NCBI GenBank assembly: GCA_019358895.1
Contig: JAHHIG010000018.1
Span: 1-64,000, forward strand
DNA: 64,000 bases
Source: Tildeniella nuda ZEHNDER 1965/U140
GTDB lineage: Bacteria > Cyanobacteriota > Cyanobacteriia > Leptolyngbyales > Leptolyngbyaceae
Reading direction: 5' to 3'
In this document: positions 1 to 9,382 of the stretch, piece by piece
Position numbering within the stretch: position 1 is the stretch's first letter
Layout of the letters: each line of letters opens with the position of its first letter
Translations under genes and position numbers: made by a program
The notes under the pieces: model-generated
Told to the model about the DNA's origin: nothing
Databases searched by the model: none
Seen by the model: only the letters and a program-made list of their open reading frames with translations

Positions 1-126
1 TCGCTTCTCCCCAAGGAGAAGGGAGGTAGAAGTCTTGTCCTCTCTACCTTTGGGTGAGAGTGAGGGTGTAGCTTGCTTCCCGAAGGTGGGCGGCTTTCGC
101 GGTTCATACCTTGATTCAGCAACGCC
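1..126 (-). mobile_element. MITE-like element, partial copy at the window edge
   Basis: On the minus strand the element opens with GGCGTTGCTGAATCAAGG and continues with the same pyrimidine-rich body as the complete copy at 37884-38031 (the CTCTCCCAAAGGTAGAG and CTTCTACCTCCCTTCTCC blocks). Only one end is inside the window. The 8 bp next to that end (TGATTTGC, 127-134) would be one target-site duplicate, and the other would lie left of the window. It carries a 15-base block (66-80) shared with 31035-31068 and 46122-46155. No transposase is present, so it is non-autonomous. Confidence 0.7.
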
Positions 127-359
127 TGATTTGCCTGTCGGATTAACGTTTGCCCTAAGTGAGCAAACACGCCCGCATCTTCAATGACTGCTAACAGCAA
201 GCCGTGTTTATTACCAAAATGGCGAAAGAGCGTAACTTCATTCACCTCCGCTAATTCTGCAATCTGCCGCGTGGTTGTGTCTGTAACACCCTGAACGGCA
301 AACAACTCCAGCGCCGCATGAATTAAACGCTGTCGAGTTGGGTTTCGTTGAGCAGACAT
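1..359 (-). pseudogene. TetR-family regulator, C-terminus replaced by a MITE
   Basis: Starting at ATG 359, the first 77 or so codons encode a typical TetR N-terminus: a helix-turn-helix at about residues 9-55, including RQIAELAEVNEVTLFRHFGN. At base 126 the frame enters the MITE and reads low-complexity residues (RPPSGSKLHPHSHP) to the window edge. TetR proteins usually have about 190-200 residues, so the ligand-binding and dimerisation domain is missing or displaced. The gene is divergent from the desaturase at 601, and TetR-type regulators such as DesT and FabR control fatty-acid unsaturation, so it probably regulated that gene. The stump may still bind DNA poorly or be inactive. The rest of the gene may lie beyond the element, outside the window. 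Confidence 0.72.
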
Positions 360-368
360 GGGCAAAAT

Positions 369-429
369 GTAAGTAACACTTGCAAAATTTGAAATTCGCT
401 GTTAGGCTACAGGTGTAAGTAGCACTTGC
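369..429. promoter_or_regulatory. Twin dyad operator between TetR and desaturase genes
   Basis: Two copies of a 15-bp imperfect palindrome lie in the divergent intergenic region: GTAAGTAACACTTGC at 369-383 and GTAAGTAGCACTTGC at 415-429. Each has the form GTAAGT-N3-ACTTGC, with one mismatch between the arms and one base different between the copies. Their starts are 46 bp apart. The first copy lies 9 bp upstream of the TetR start codon. Position and symmetry fit an autoregulatory TetR operator that also controls the desaturase. The regulator assignment is inferred. Confidence 0.6.
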
Positions 430-600
430 ATTCTCTCCTACTGTAACGGCTTCTTTGGCAAACGAGCTACCGACTGATACTAGCAAGGCATCTCACCACT
501 GAAGGACAGTTGCCACTGGAAGACAGTTGAAAGAGAGTCAGTCTGCCAATCTTGCATCGTTGGATACTGGTTTGTTTTAGTCATTTCGATAAGGATTTTC

Positions 601-1443
601 ATGACTTCTAATTCTCTTGAAACTGCCTCCGAGGGCAGACAGTCACAAACGTTGAGCTGGGTAAACGTCGTATTTTTTGGGGCGTTTCATGCGCTGGCGC
701 TACTGGCACCCTGGTTTTTCTCCTGGTCTGCGCTCGGTGTCGCTGTTTTCTTGCACTGGCTCTTTGGCAGCATTGGCATTTGCCTGGGCTATCACCGCAT
801 GTTGACGCATCGCAGTTTCTATGTGCCTAAGTGGCTGGAACGGACGATCACGCTCATTGGTGCGTTAGCGTTACAGGGTGGACCGACGTTTTGGGTGGCT
901 GGACACCGGATGCATCACCTCTATACCGAAGATAACGAAAAAGACCCGTACTCGGCTCAAAAGGGATTCTGGTGGAGCCACATGATGTGGTTGTTCTATC
1001 CGCAAGCACGCTTTTTCGATCGCGAATCCTACCGACAGTTCGCACCTGACATTGATAAAGATCCCTTCTACCGCTTTTTGGATCGCTACTTCTTGATGCT
1101 TCAAATCCCGGTGGGTGTAACGCTCTACTTGCTAGGCGGTTGGTCATTTGTCATCTACGGCGTGTTTCTAAGAGCCGTCTTACTCTGGCACAGCACCTGG
1201 CTGATCAACTCGGCAAGCCACATGAGCGGTTATCGTACGTTCAACCCTGATGACAATTCCCGCAATCTCTGGTGGGCAGCGATTTTGACCTATGGCGAAG
1301 GCTGGCACAATAACCATCACGCCTACCCCAACGTGGCAAAAGCGGGCTTGAAATGGTGGGAAATTGATATGACCTGGTGGTCGCTTTATGTCCTCAAGCG
1401 TCTGGGCTTAGCGAAAAGAGTGGTCATGCCACCAACCAATTAA
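601..1443 (+). CDS. desC: Delta-9-type fatty acid desaturase (DesC family)
   Basis: This 280-residue membrane di-iron desaturase introduces a cis double bond into acyl chains of membrane lipids. All three histidine clusters are present: HRMLTH (65-70), HRMHH (102-106) and HNNHH (236-240). Hydrophobic stretches at about 21-62, 82-100 and 165-198 fit the usual membrane topology. Length and motif spacing match cyanobacterial DesC and bacterial stearoyl-CoA desaturases. It stands alone and diverges from the truncated TetR gene, with two dyads between them. Placing the double bond at delta-9 rests on family resemblance, and other regiospecificities cannot be excluded. Confidence 0.88.
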   Translation: MTSNSLETASEGRQSQTLSWVNVVFFGAFHALALLAPWFFSWSALGVAVFLHWLFGSIGICLGYHRMLTHRSFYVPKWLERTITLIGALALQGGPTFWVAGHRMHHLYTEDNEKDPYSAQKGFWWSHMMWLFYPQARFFDRESYRQFAPDIDKDPFYRFLDRYFLMLQIPVGVTLYLLGGWSFVIYGVFLRAVLLWHSTWLINSASHMSGYRTFNPDDNSRNLWWAAILTYGEGWHNNHHAYPNVAKAGLKWWEIDMTWWSLYVLKRLGLAKRVVMPPTN

Positions 1444-1455
1444 GTGAATCGATTA

Positions 1456-1513
1456 ACCGCCGAGACGCGGAGGACACAGAGAAACCCTTCTGCGTGCTTT
1501 GTGCCTCTGCGGT
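1456..1513. repeat. Dispersed cyanobacterial hairpin repeat
   Basis: The arms ACCGCCGAGACGCGGAGG and the complement of CCTCTGCGGT enclose AGACACAGAG-type and TGCGTGCTTTGTG-type segments. The result is an imperfect long hairpin of a repeat type common between cyanobacterial genes. It lies between convergent desC and rpe. Confidence 0.5.
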
Positions 1514-1571
1514 AGCGTTTCAGGATTGTTGAATCGGCTCACCCCTCAAAATAGAAAACCTTTAAAGCAGA

Positions 1572-1603
1572 GGGGGCGATCGCCTAACGATCGCCCCCTT
1601 TTT
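1572..1603. terminator. Bidirectional rho-independent terminator between desC and rpe
   Basis: A perfect 11-bp GC-rich stem (GGGGGCGATCG, 1572-1582; CGATCGCCCCC, 1588-1598) with a 5-base loop is followed by TTTTT on the plus strand and preceded by AAACC-type A-rich sequence for the minus strand. It sits between convergent genes and can serve both. Confidence 0.75.
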
Positions 1604-1626
1604 GGCATCAAACCGCTCGATACTCT

Positions 1627-2337
1627 CTAAACCGTTGCCAGTTCTGGAGTGGGGCGTTTGCTGTTGCGGATGCCTGCGATCGCTTCGGCATAATCAGGTG
1701 CCTTGAAAACAGCGGAACCTGCGACGATCGCATTTGCACCTGCTTCAATCACCTGCCAGGTGTTGTTCATTTTCAAGCCACCATCGACTTCAATCCAGGG
1801 ATCAAGTCCACGTTCGTCGCACATCTGGCGCAGTTGACGAATTTTGGGTAAGACACCCGGAATAAAGCTCTGTCCACCAAAACCAGGATTGACGCTCATG
1901 ATCAAAACTAGATCACACAACTCCAGAACGTAGTCAATCAGCTCTAGAGGGGTGCCAGGATTCAGCACCACACCAGCCAGTTTGCCCAATTCTTTGATTT
2001 GTCCCAGCGTCCGGTGTAGGTGCGGTGAAGCATTGTGTTCGCAGTGGACGTAGATGTGATCGGCTCCGGCTTTGGCAAAGTCCTCTACGTACTTTTCTGG
2101 CTCAACGATCATTAAATGAACGTCGAGGGGCTTTGTCGTAATGGGGCGAATCGCTTCTACAATCAGCGGTCCGATCGTTATATTAGGAACAAACCGACCA
2201 TCCATCACATCGACATGAATCCAATCGGCTCCGGCAGCATCAACTGCTCGAATTTCGTCGCCCAGGCGGCTAAAGTCGGCTGATAGAATCGATGGAGCAA
2301 TCACGATCGGCTTTTTACTGGATGGCGTTTGGGTCAT
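1627..2337 (-). CDS. rpe: Ribulose-phosphate 3-epimerase
   Basis: This 236-residue TIM-barrel enzyme interconverts ribulose 5-phosphate and xylulose 5-phosphate in the Calvin and oxidative pentose phosphate cycles. The family signature is complete: [10 protein letters not shown] near the N-terminus, [44 protein letters not shown] and a C-terminal AGSAVF phosphate-binding loop. The catalytic aspartates lie in DVMDG and EVDGG. Length is normal and the gene appears monocistronic, ending at the shared terminator with desC. Confidence 0.97.
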   Translation of the reverse strand: MTQTPSSKKPIVIAPSILSADFSRLGDEIRAVDAAGADWIHVDVMDGRFVPNITIGPLIVEAIRPITTKPLDVHLMIVEPEKYVEDFAKAGADHIYVHCEHNASPHLHRTLGQIKELGKLAGVVLNPGTPLELIDYVLELCDLVLIMSVNPGFGGQSFIPGVLPKIRQLRQMCDERGLDPWIEVDGGLKMNNTWQVIEAGANAIVAGSAVFKAPDYAEAIAGIRNSKRPTPELATV

Positions 2338-2422
2338 GGCTGTCTGGGTCTCCTAACGGCGCTGTATGGTAGCTAGTTTAACAAACTGTGATTCAAGTCC
2401 CTAGTCTTGTGGAGAAACCTTC

Positions 2423-4129
2423 GTGGTGCGGCGGCACGTTTTGAGGCAACACATTTTGAGAACGTTGGTTTGGTTTAGTGGTGGAGCGAGCACGATCGCA
2501 CTCAGTACACTCGTTTTAGGCACAACCGCCGCCATAGGGGGAGCACCGCAGCCTAGTTCGATCGGTGAAGCAGGCATTGATGCGCTACGACTGCATGCAT
2601 CGCCCTACAACTTAATTGGGCGCAAGATTGCGATCGGACAAGTGGAGATTGGTCGTCCTGGTCAGTTTGGCATTGACAAAGCGGTGGCACACAACCGAAC
2701 GGTGCCATTAATGCGCGTCTTTTTCCGCGATTTGCCTGCTCGGATGAACGCCAATGTGGACGGTCATGCTCAGAATGTTGCCAGTATTATGATCAGCGCT
2801 GCCAAAGGGTTGCAGGGCGTGGCACCGGGGGCACGACTGTATTCGTCAGCGGCAGGAACGCCAAAGCGCTATGGGCAACCGGAAGAATGTTTGTCGGCTC
2901 AATATATTGCCGAGCAAAATGGTGGCGATGTACGGGCAATCAACTTTAGCTTTGGGGAAGCGCTACGCCAAGATCCCCGACCAAATCCAACCTTGGATGG
3001 TAACGCGCTGCTGACTCAGTGCATTGATTGGTCTACTCGTGTACATAACGTTCTGTACATCATTGCAGGCAACCAGGGCAAAGGTGGAATTTCGATCCCG
3101 ACAGACAATTTCAACGGCATCAATGTTGCCTTTACAACGCGAATGGAGGGCGTGTTTCGCAAGCTTGATTTTGCCAATTTAGGCGATGCATCGGGTTCAG
3201 GATCAGCGATCGCAGGCATCGAAAGCAATGTCGGTCCCCGTCGCGCGATCGGGTTGGTCGCTCCTGGCAATGATGTCAGTTTAGTCGCCTTGAACGGCAA
3301 CCTCACAACCTCCAGCGGCACCAGTTTTGCGGCTCCGCACGTGACGGCAACGGTGGCGCTACTGCAAGAGTATGGCGATCGCCAACTGCGCGAAAGCTGC
3401 AAACAACCGGGATGTTTACTGCCCTGGACGCTGGATGCTCGACGTGAGCAGGTGATGAAAGCGGTGCTGCTGAACTCAGCCGATAAAATTAAAGATGCTG
3501 GCGATGGGCTGACCTTGGGCATGAGCCGCACGATTTTGGACAAAAACAACCGCAGTTGGATCGAGTCCGATGCGTACAGCGATCGCAAACTGCCCCTGAA
3601 TACTCAAATGGGAGTTGGTCAACTCAATGCGTTTCGGGCATACCAGCAGTTTAGTCCTGGACAGTACACTCCGGAGGCAGCGGTGCCTGCGATCGGGTGG
3701 GACTATCGGATGGTGGGGATCAAGGATAAAGGAGAAGGGATAAAGGACAAAAAGGTAGAAGCAGAGGCTCCATCGTTTCAAGATTATGTGCTGGAAAAAC
3801 CCTTACAGAAAGGAAGCTTTGTCTCAGCCACACTGGTATGGAATCGTCTGGTGGAGCTGGTAGACAAGAACAATAGCGGTGCCTTTGACATGGAGGAGAG
3901 CTTTCGCGATCGGGGCTTAAATACCCTTACTCTGTACTTGATGCGCGCTGAGGCTAATGATGTCAACCAAAGCATCTGGTCAAGTGTCAGCGAAGTAGAT
4001 AGCGTACAGCACGTTTTTCATCCGGTGCCTGCCACAGGACGATATAAAATTCGCGTCCAGTTTCAGCGCCAGGTAAATGAACCCACACAGCCGTATGCGC
4101 TTGCCTGGTGGACGGTGCCCGCTCGCTGA
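2423..4129 (+). CDS. S8-family (subtilisin-like) serine protease, atypical first catalytic position
   Basis: This is a 568-residue protein with a GTG start and a hydrophobic N-terminal export segment (about 13-40). The subtilase core runs from about 65 to 310. Histidine lies in VDGHAQNVAS (H115), the oxyanion asparagine in IIAGNQG (N217) and the nucleophile in SSGTSFAAPHVTA (S301). Where subtilases have the catalytic aspartate (D-[ST]-G), this protein reads IAIGQVEIGRPG, with Glu75. A beta-rich C-terminal extension (about 430-568) resembles a P-domain-like module. It is probably extracytoplasmic. The Glu may support reduced or altered catalysis, or another acid may serve. The substrate is unknown. 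Confidence 0.8.
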   Translation: MVRRHVLRQHILRTLVWFSGGASTIALSTLVLGTTAAIGGAPQPSSIGEAGIDALRLHASPYNLIGRKIAIGQVEIGRPGQFGIDKAVAHNRTVPLMRVFFRDLPARMNANVDGHAQNVASIMISAAKGLQGVAPGARLYSSAAGTPKRYGQPEECLSAQYIAEQNGGDVRAINFSFGEALRQDPRPNPTLDGNALLTQCIDWSTRVHNVLYIIAGNQGKGGISIPTDNFNGINVAFTTRMEGVFRKLDFANLGDASGSGSAIAGIESNVGPRRAIGLVAPGNDVSLVALNGNLTTSSGTSFAAPHVTATVALLQEYGDRQLRESCKQPGCLLPWTLDARREQVMKAVLLNSADKIKDAGDGLTLGMSRTILDKNNRSWIESDAYSDRKLPLNTQMGVGQLNAFRAYQQFSPGQYTPEAAVPAIGWDYRMVGIKDKGEGIKDKKVEAEAPSFQDYVLEKPLQKGSFVSATLVWNRLVELVDKNNSGAFDMEESFRDRGLNTLTLYLMRAEANDVNQSIWSSVSEVDSVQHVFHPVPATGRYKIRVQFQRQVNEPTQPYALAWWTVPAR

Positions 4130-4138
4130 TAGCTAGCC

Positions 4139-4171
4139 AGATCCCCGACTTTTTGAAAAAGTCGGGGATCT
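4139..4171. terminator. Perfect hairpin repeat after the protease gene
   Basis: Two 16-base arms (AGATCCCCGACTTTTT and its exact complement) flank a single G. The internal T5/A5 run makes it terminator-like, but this sequence type is also a dispersed repeat in cyanobacterial genomes. Confidence 0.55.
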
Positions 4172-4256
4172 ACGCGTGACACCTTCTCACTCAAATGCGT
4201 GTGGTCAACTGATGAGATGCCAGTACAGTTGATAAAGGTGTAGTGAGCGAATCCCC

Positions 4257-6455
4257 ATGACCTTTGAGCGGATCGCAGTTCAGGCAGCGAGTTTGACCTT
4301 AGCAACGATTTTTAGCCGCGTGCTGTGTGACGGTGGCAGTCGAGTTTTGGGCTGGATGGGCAAAAGCCTGGACGAGAAGACCGAGCAACTCATTGCCAGA
4401 GCCGCTGTGCAGTATATCCAGAACTATGGCGATCGCCACGGCATTCTCAAAGTGCTGGGAATGCGAGAACCCGTCGCGCTAGAGTCGGTTTATACCAATG
4501 TTCAGTTTTTGCACAAGGCGGGTGTCCACTGGTTTGAGTCGATCGAATCGCTAGAGAAAGCCTATCGCCAGTCGGGTAGACGCGGTTTTCAGCTCGATAA
4601 CGCGGTTAAGCAAGATGGGCTTCAAGTTGCCAACGAAAAGCAATACCTGATGGTGCTGGGTGGACCCGGTGCAGGCAAGTCTACCTTTCTCCGCAAAATG
4701 GGCTTGGAAGCACTCAAGGGCAAAGTCGGCGGCTATGCACATGAATGCATTCCTGTGCTGATTGAGCTGAAGAATTTCACTGCCAACGAGATTGATCTAG
4801 AGCGGGCGATCGCGCAAGAATTTCGCATTTGCGGCTTCCCTTCACCGGACGAAATCACCACCAAACTGCTGGAGCAAGGAAAACTGCTCATTCTGCTGGA
4901 TGGGTTAGATGAAGTGCCCACCAAAAACACCGATGAAGCCATCTGTCAGATCCAAAATTTTGTCGATCAGCACGACAAAAATCGCTTTATCGCATCCTGT
5001 CGCGTCGCTGCCTACCGTCACAACTTCCGCCGCTTCAGCGATGTAGCAATGGCAGAATTTGACCAGACGCAAATGCAGCAGTTTATTCACAATTGGTTTG
5101 GCTCTGCCGCTGATCAAACCGCAGGCACGGCTCAGCGCTGCTGGGAACTGTTGCAAAAGCCAGAGCATGTCGCGGCAAAAGAATTGGGACAAACGCCGCT
5201 GCTGCTAACGCTACTGTGCCTGGTGTACGATCGCTCCCAAAACTTTCCCAACAACCGCAGTGGACTTTACTGCAAAGCATTGCGCGTGCTGCTTGAAGAA
5301 TGGGCAGCCGAGAAGCGCATCATGCGCGAACAAATTTATCAGGGCCTGAACACCGAGCTGGAAGAAATTCTGCTGTCGGAGCTTGCCTACTATGGGTTTG
5401 AAGCAGACCGCTTGTTCTTCTCCCAACGCGAAATTGTCAGCCAGATCAAAATCTTTCTCACCTCCAATCTGAACGCGCCGAAGCATTTGGATGGAGAAGC
5501 CATTTTGCACGCGATCGCCATTCAACAGGGCATTCTGGTCGAACGCGCAGAAGATGTGTTCTCCTTCTCGCACCTGACCTTACAGGAATATCTCGCCGCC
5601 CAGTTCATTGATGATCACAACCAGATTGCGGCACTGGTTGCCCGTCACCTGACCGACGATCGCTGGCAGGAAGTGTTTTTGCTCGTTTCCGGGTTGATGC
5701 GCCACGGAGCAGATGAGCTACTGCTGCGGATGGAGCGCAAAACCCGCAAGTACATCAACACGCCACGTCTGGAAGCGCTGCTGCAATGGGCAGACCAAAT
5801 CACAGCCGATACAGGCGGTGCGATTAAGCCAGCCGCCAAACGAGCTGCCGCCCTTTTTCTGGCAGTGGTACGCGATCGCGCCCAGGATTTGGTGCGTATT
5901 CTGCATACTGATCTGGCACGAGTGCTGGATCTGGTGCAAACGCTCGATTTGGTGCGCTCTCCAGCGGCAGTGTCTGCCATTGACCTTTCTCGTGCTGTAA
6001 AGCTTGCCCATGCCCTGCATTTGAACTGTGTGCCTGCTCGCGCCAAGACTCGCAGTCGCACCGTTGCTCGGACTTCACGCACGATCGCCCAGGCACTGAC
6101 CAAAGCTTTGGCACAAGAATTCCATCAGTCCAGAGTGTTCAAAAATATCAACTTCAAAGCAGTCGTTGCCCGATTGGAAGCATTGAAGCTGCGCGAACCG
6201 ACCGCCAATCAGCCCGAAGCACAACAATCCTACAGCGATCGCCTCTCTCAGCTCTGGCTCCACGCCCTTCAACTCGATGCCGATCTAGTCAACCTTACTG
6301 AAGCGGAACTGCAAGCACTGGAAAACTATCTCTATGCCAACTGGTTGATGGTACGTTGCAAGCAAGCGGCTGTCAGAGTATCACCGCAAACCTGGGGCGC
6401 GATCGAGCAGCGGATGCTGAGCCTTGAAGGTATAACGACTCATGACGACGGTTAA
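4257..6455 (+). CDS. NACHT-domain STAND NTPase
   Basis: This is a 732-residue protein. The N-terminal segment (about 1-128) is helical and not recognised. A NACHT module follows, with Walker A GGPGAGKST (135-143) and Walker B LLILLDGLDEVP (210-221) with a DGLDE acidic patch, then winged-helix-like sequence with FSFSHLTLQEYLAAQF near 440. The C-terminal third (about 500-732) is all-helical, with repeated ARVLDLVQTLDLV-like heptads and no visible leucine-rich or WD repeats. Bacterial NACHT proteins (bNACHT, Avs-type) sense phage components and trigger abortive defence. That role is plausible but unproven here, and signalling NACHT proteins are also common in cyanobacteria. No nuclease or TIR effector is seen. 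Confidence 0.85.
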   Translation: MTFERIAVQAASLTLATIFSRVLCDGGSRVLGWMGKSLDEKTEQLIARAAVQYIQNYGDRHGILKVLGMREPVALESVYTNVQFLHKAGVHWFESIESLEKAYRQSGRRGFQLDNAVKQDGLQVANEKQYLMVLGGPGAGKSTFLRKMGLEALKGKVGGYAHECIPVLIELKNFTANEIDLERAIAQEFRICGFPSPDEITTKLLEQGKLLILLDGLDEVPTKNTDEAICQIQNFVDQHDKNRFIASCRVAAYRHNFRRFSDVAMAEFDQTQMQQFIHNWFGSAADQTAGTAQRCWELLQKPEHVAAKELGQTPLLLTLLCLVYDRSQNFPNNRSGLYCKALRVLLEEWAAEKRIMREQIYQGLNTELEEILLSELAYYGFEADRLFFSQREIVSQIKIFLTSNLNAPKHLDGEAILHAIAIQQGILVERAEDVFSFSHLTLQEYLAAQFIDDHNQIAALVARHLTDDRWQEVFLLVSGLMRHGADELLLRMERKTRKYINTPRLEALLQWADQITADTGGAIKPAAKRAAALFLAVVRDRAQDLVRILHTDLARVLDLVQTLDLVRSPAAVSAIDLSRAVKLAHALHLNCVPARAKTRSRTVARTSRTIAQALTKALAQEFHQSRVFKNINFKAVVARLEALKLREPTANQPEAQQSYSDRLSQLWLHALQLDADLVNLTEAELQALENYLYANWLMVRCKQAAVRVSPQTWGAIEQRMLSLEGITTHDDG

Positions 6456-6738
6456 CCCTTTTGAACCGTACCCTTCAGCTTCAAAGCGAACATTCACACG
6501 GGTTACTCAAGACATTTTACTCAGACATTTCCAAGCATTTAAGGCTAAATTGCGTTAGTCCTCATCTCAAGCTGAGCCTAAAGCTGATACATTGGTACTA
6601 GGATCTGTTCTAAATGTCAACCCACCGTGTAGGAGAACGCTCTTTCTCCACATTTAGCGTTAGTTGTTATGAAAAAAGTCTAGCCGTAGCGCCTGTGATC
6701 GAGTAACCTTAGTTGGTTCGCGTGATGGTTGAATCGTT

Positions 6739-9348
6739 ATGTCCTTTGTCGGTCTGCACATTCACAGTGATTACAGCCTTTTAGACGGTGCCAGTCAGTT
6801 GCCGGAACTGGTCGATCGCGCCGTTGAGTTAGGGATGAAGGCGATCGCCCTGACGGATCATGGGGTCATGTATGGGGCGATCGAGCTGCTGAAAGTGTGC
6901 AAGGGCAAAGGCGTGAAGCCCATCATCGGCAACGAAATGTACATCATGAATAGTGATGTCACCAAGCAGGAGCGTCGTCCCAAGTACCACCAGATTGTGC
7001 TGGCAAAGAACGACGTTGGCTACAAGAATCTGGTCAAGCTCACGACCTTATCGCACCTCAAGGGCTTTCAGGGTAAGGGGATGTTCGCCCGCCCCTGCAT
7101 CAACAAAGAAATGCTGGCGGAGTACCACGAAGGTTTAATTGTCACCAGCGCGTGTTTGGGCGGCGAAGTGCCCCAGGCGATTTTACAGGGAAAACCAGAG
7201 ATCGCCCGACGAGTGGCACAGTGGTACAAAGACCTGTTTGGCGACGACTACTATCTGGAAATTCAGGATCACGGCTCGCAGGAAGACCGGATCGTGAACG
7301 TCGAGATTCTCAACATTGCCCGCGAACTTGATATTCAAATTATTGCCACGAACGATTCCCACTACATTTCTTGCTTCGATGTGGAGGCGCACGACGCACT
7401 GCTGTGCATTCAAACGGGCAAGCTGATTTCCGAAGACAAACGACTGCGCTATAGCGGTACGGAATACCTCAAGTCAGCGGATGAGATGCGATCGCTCTTT
7501 CAAGATCACCTGACGGGGGATGTGATTGAGGCGGCGATCGCCACGACCCTCGAAGTTGCCGACAAAATTGAGGAATATCACATTCTGGGCGAACCCCGGA
7601 TTGCAGATTATCCCATCCCAGAAGGCTACAGCACCGCCGACGAGTATTTTGAGCACGTCGCCTGGACGGGGTTGCTGGAACGCTTCAAAGTCCAGTCGCG
7701 GGAGGGAATTGAGCCAGTCTACCGCGATCGGATGGACTACGAACTCAAGATGATGCAGCAGATGGGGTTCGCCACCTACTTCCTTGTCGTGTGGGACTAC
7801 ATCAAATACGCCAGAGACCAGCGGATTCCCGTCGGACCCGGACGCGGCTCGGCAGCAGGTTCTCTCGTTGCCTATGCGATGAGCATTACGAACATTGACC
7901 CCGTGCATCATGGCTTACTGTTCGAGCGCTTCCTCAACCCCGAACGCAAGTCCATGCCCGATATTGATACGGACTTTTGCATCGATCGCCGGGAAGAAGT
8001 GATCAAATACGTCACCGAAAAGTACGGCACCGAGCGGGTCGCGCAGATCATCACCTACAACCGCATGACCTCCAAAGCGGTGCTGAAGGACACGGCGCGG
8101 GTGTTGAACATTCCCTACGGCGATGCCGACAAGATGGCAAAAATGATCCCCATCGTGCGCGGGAAACCCACCAAGCTGAAGGTGATGATTTCGGCAGACA
8201 CGCCTGCGCCGGAGTTCAAAAAGCGGTATGACGATGAGGCGATCGTGCGCCAGTGGATTGATACCGCCATTCGCATCGAAGGCACCAACAAAAGCGTCGG
8301 CATCCATGCAGCCGGGGTCGTCATTTCTGCCTGCCCCCTGGATGAACTGGTGCCCCTCCAGCGCAACGCCGATGGAGCCGTCTTCACCCAATACTACATG
8401 GAAGACATCGAATCCCTGGGACTCCTGAAAATGGACTTTTTGGGACTCAAAAACCTGACCATGATTCAAAAAACGGTCGATCTCATTGAGCAGACGAAGC
8501 ACGAGACGATCGATATGGACGGTCTGCCGCTCGATAACCCCGAAGTCTACAAACTGCTGGCACGGGGCGAACTCGAAGGCGTGTTCCAGCTAGAATCCTC
8601 CGGGATGCGCCAGATTGTGCGCGACCTGAAGCCCGACAGTCTGGAAGATATTTCCTCGGTGCTCGCCCTCTATCGTCCTGGTCCACTCGATGCGGGACTG
8701 ATTCCTAAATTCATCAACCGCAAACATGGACGCGAGGCGATCGACTATCCCCACGAAATCCTGACCACGATCCTGAGTGAAACCTACGGCATCATGGTCT
8801 ACCAGGAACAGATCATGAAAATCGCGCAGGATATGGGCGGCTACTCCCTCGGTCAGGCAGACCTGCTGCGGCGGGCGATGGGGAAGAAAAAGAAAGCCGA
8901 GATGGAAAAGCACCAGGAAATGTTTGTGGCAGGTGCTCAAAAGAATGGCGTGAAGGCAAAAGTGGCATCCGATTTGTTCGATCAAATGGTGATGTTTGCC
9001 GAATATTGCCTCAGCTACGATACCGAGATTCTCACCATTGAATATGGCGCGATCGCGATCGGCAAACTCGTCGCCAACAAACTCCCGTGCACTATCTACA
9101 GCATGACTCCCGCAGGTTACATCTACACCCAACCGATCGCCCAATGGCACGATCGCGGCAACCAACCCGTGTATGAATATCACCTCGACGATGGCTCAAC
9201 CATTCGTGCCACCAAAGACCACAAATTTATGACGATGGATGGTCAAATGCTGGCGATCGACACCATTTTTGAGCAAGGGTTAGATCTCAAACAAACTGAT
9301 CTCAAGCAAACTAAAACTTCTGTGCCTGCTACCGTTGAAGCAGGTTGA
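6739..9348 (+). CDS. dnaE: DNA polymerase III alpha subunit, N-terminal part, fused to split-intein N fragment
   Basis: This is an 869-residue protein. Residues 1-756 are the N-extein: a PHP domain ([18 protein letters not shown]), then the polymerase palm with the PDIDTDF motif, [12 protein letters not shown] and [10 protein letters not shown]. The extein stops at FAEY and the intein begins at Cys757. After protein trans-splicing to the product of 11186-12526 it gives a replicative polymerase of about 1165 residues. The ATG start is followed at once by the conserved [12 protein letters not shown]. Cyanobacterial dnaE is normally split the same way, but the second half usually lies far away on the chromosome, whereas here it is 1.84 kb downstream on the same strand. 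Confidence 0.97.
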   Translation: MSFVGLHIHSDYSLLDGASQLPELVDRAVELGMKAIALTDHGVMYGAIELLKVCKGKGVKPIIGNEMYIMNSDVTKQERRPKYHQIVLAKNDVGYKNLVKLTTLSHLKGFQGKGMFARPCINKEMLAEYHEGLIVTSACLGGEVPQAILQGKPEIARRVAQWYKDLFGDDYYLEIQDHGSQEDRIVNVEILNIARELDIQIIATNDSHYISCFDVEAHDALLCIQTGKLISEDKRLRYSGTEYLKSADEMRSLFQDHLTGDVIEAAIATTLEVADKIEEYHILGEPRIADYPIPEGYSTADEYFEHVAWTGLLERFKVQSREGIEPVYRDRMDYELKMMQQMGFATYFLVVWDYIKYARDQRIPVGPGRGSAAGSLVAYAMSITNIDPVHHGLLFERFLNPERKSMPDIDTDFCIDRREEVIKYVTEKYGTERVAQIITYNRMTSKAVLKDTARVLNIPYGDADKMAKMIPIVRGKPTKLKVMISADTPAPEFKKRYDDEAIVRQWIDTAIRIEGTNKSVGIHAAGVVISACPLDELVPLQRNADGAVFTQYYMEDIESLGLLKMDFLGLKNLTMIQKTVDLIEQTKHETIDMDGLPLDNPEVYKLLARGELEGVFQLESSGMRQIVRDLKPDSLEDISSVLALYRPGPLDAGLIPKFINRKHGREAIDYPHEILTTILSETYGIMVYQEQIMKIAQDMGGYSLGQADLLRRAMGKKKKAEMEKHQEMFVAGAQKNGVKAKVASDLFDQMVMFAEYCLSYDTEILTIEYGAIAIGKLVANKLPCTIYSMTPAGYIYTQPIAQWHDRGNQPVYEYHLDDGSTIRATKDHKFMTMDGQMLAIDTIFEQGLDLKQTDLKQTKTSVPATVEAG
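9007..9348 (+). other. DnaE split intein, N-terminal fragment (IntN)
   Basis: The 113 residues run from Cys1 (block [11 protein letters not shown]) through block B ([12 protein letters not shown], with the TxxH motif at T69/H72) to GLDLKQ. They match the DnaE IntN class ([25 protein letters not shown]). The last 15 or so residues ([17 protein letters not shown]) extend beyond the usual end. The splice-active residues are intact, so it should be functional. Confidence 0.95.
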
Positions 9349-9382
9349 TCTTGTTGGAGCCGATCGCACAAGGAGCCGTCGT

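Noticed and set aside
8590-9183. Minus-strand frame of 197 codons inside dnaE
   Set aside because: It is antisense to conserved polymerase and intein sequence. The open frame is a by-product of codon bias.
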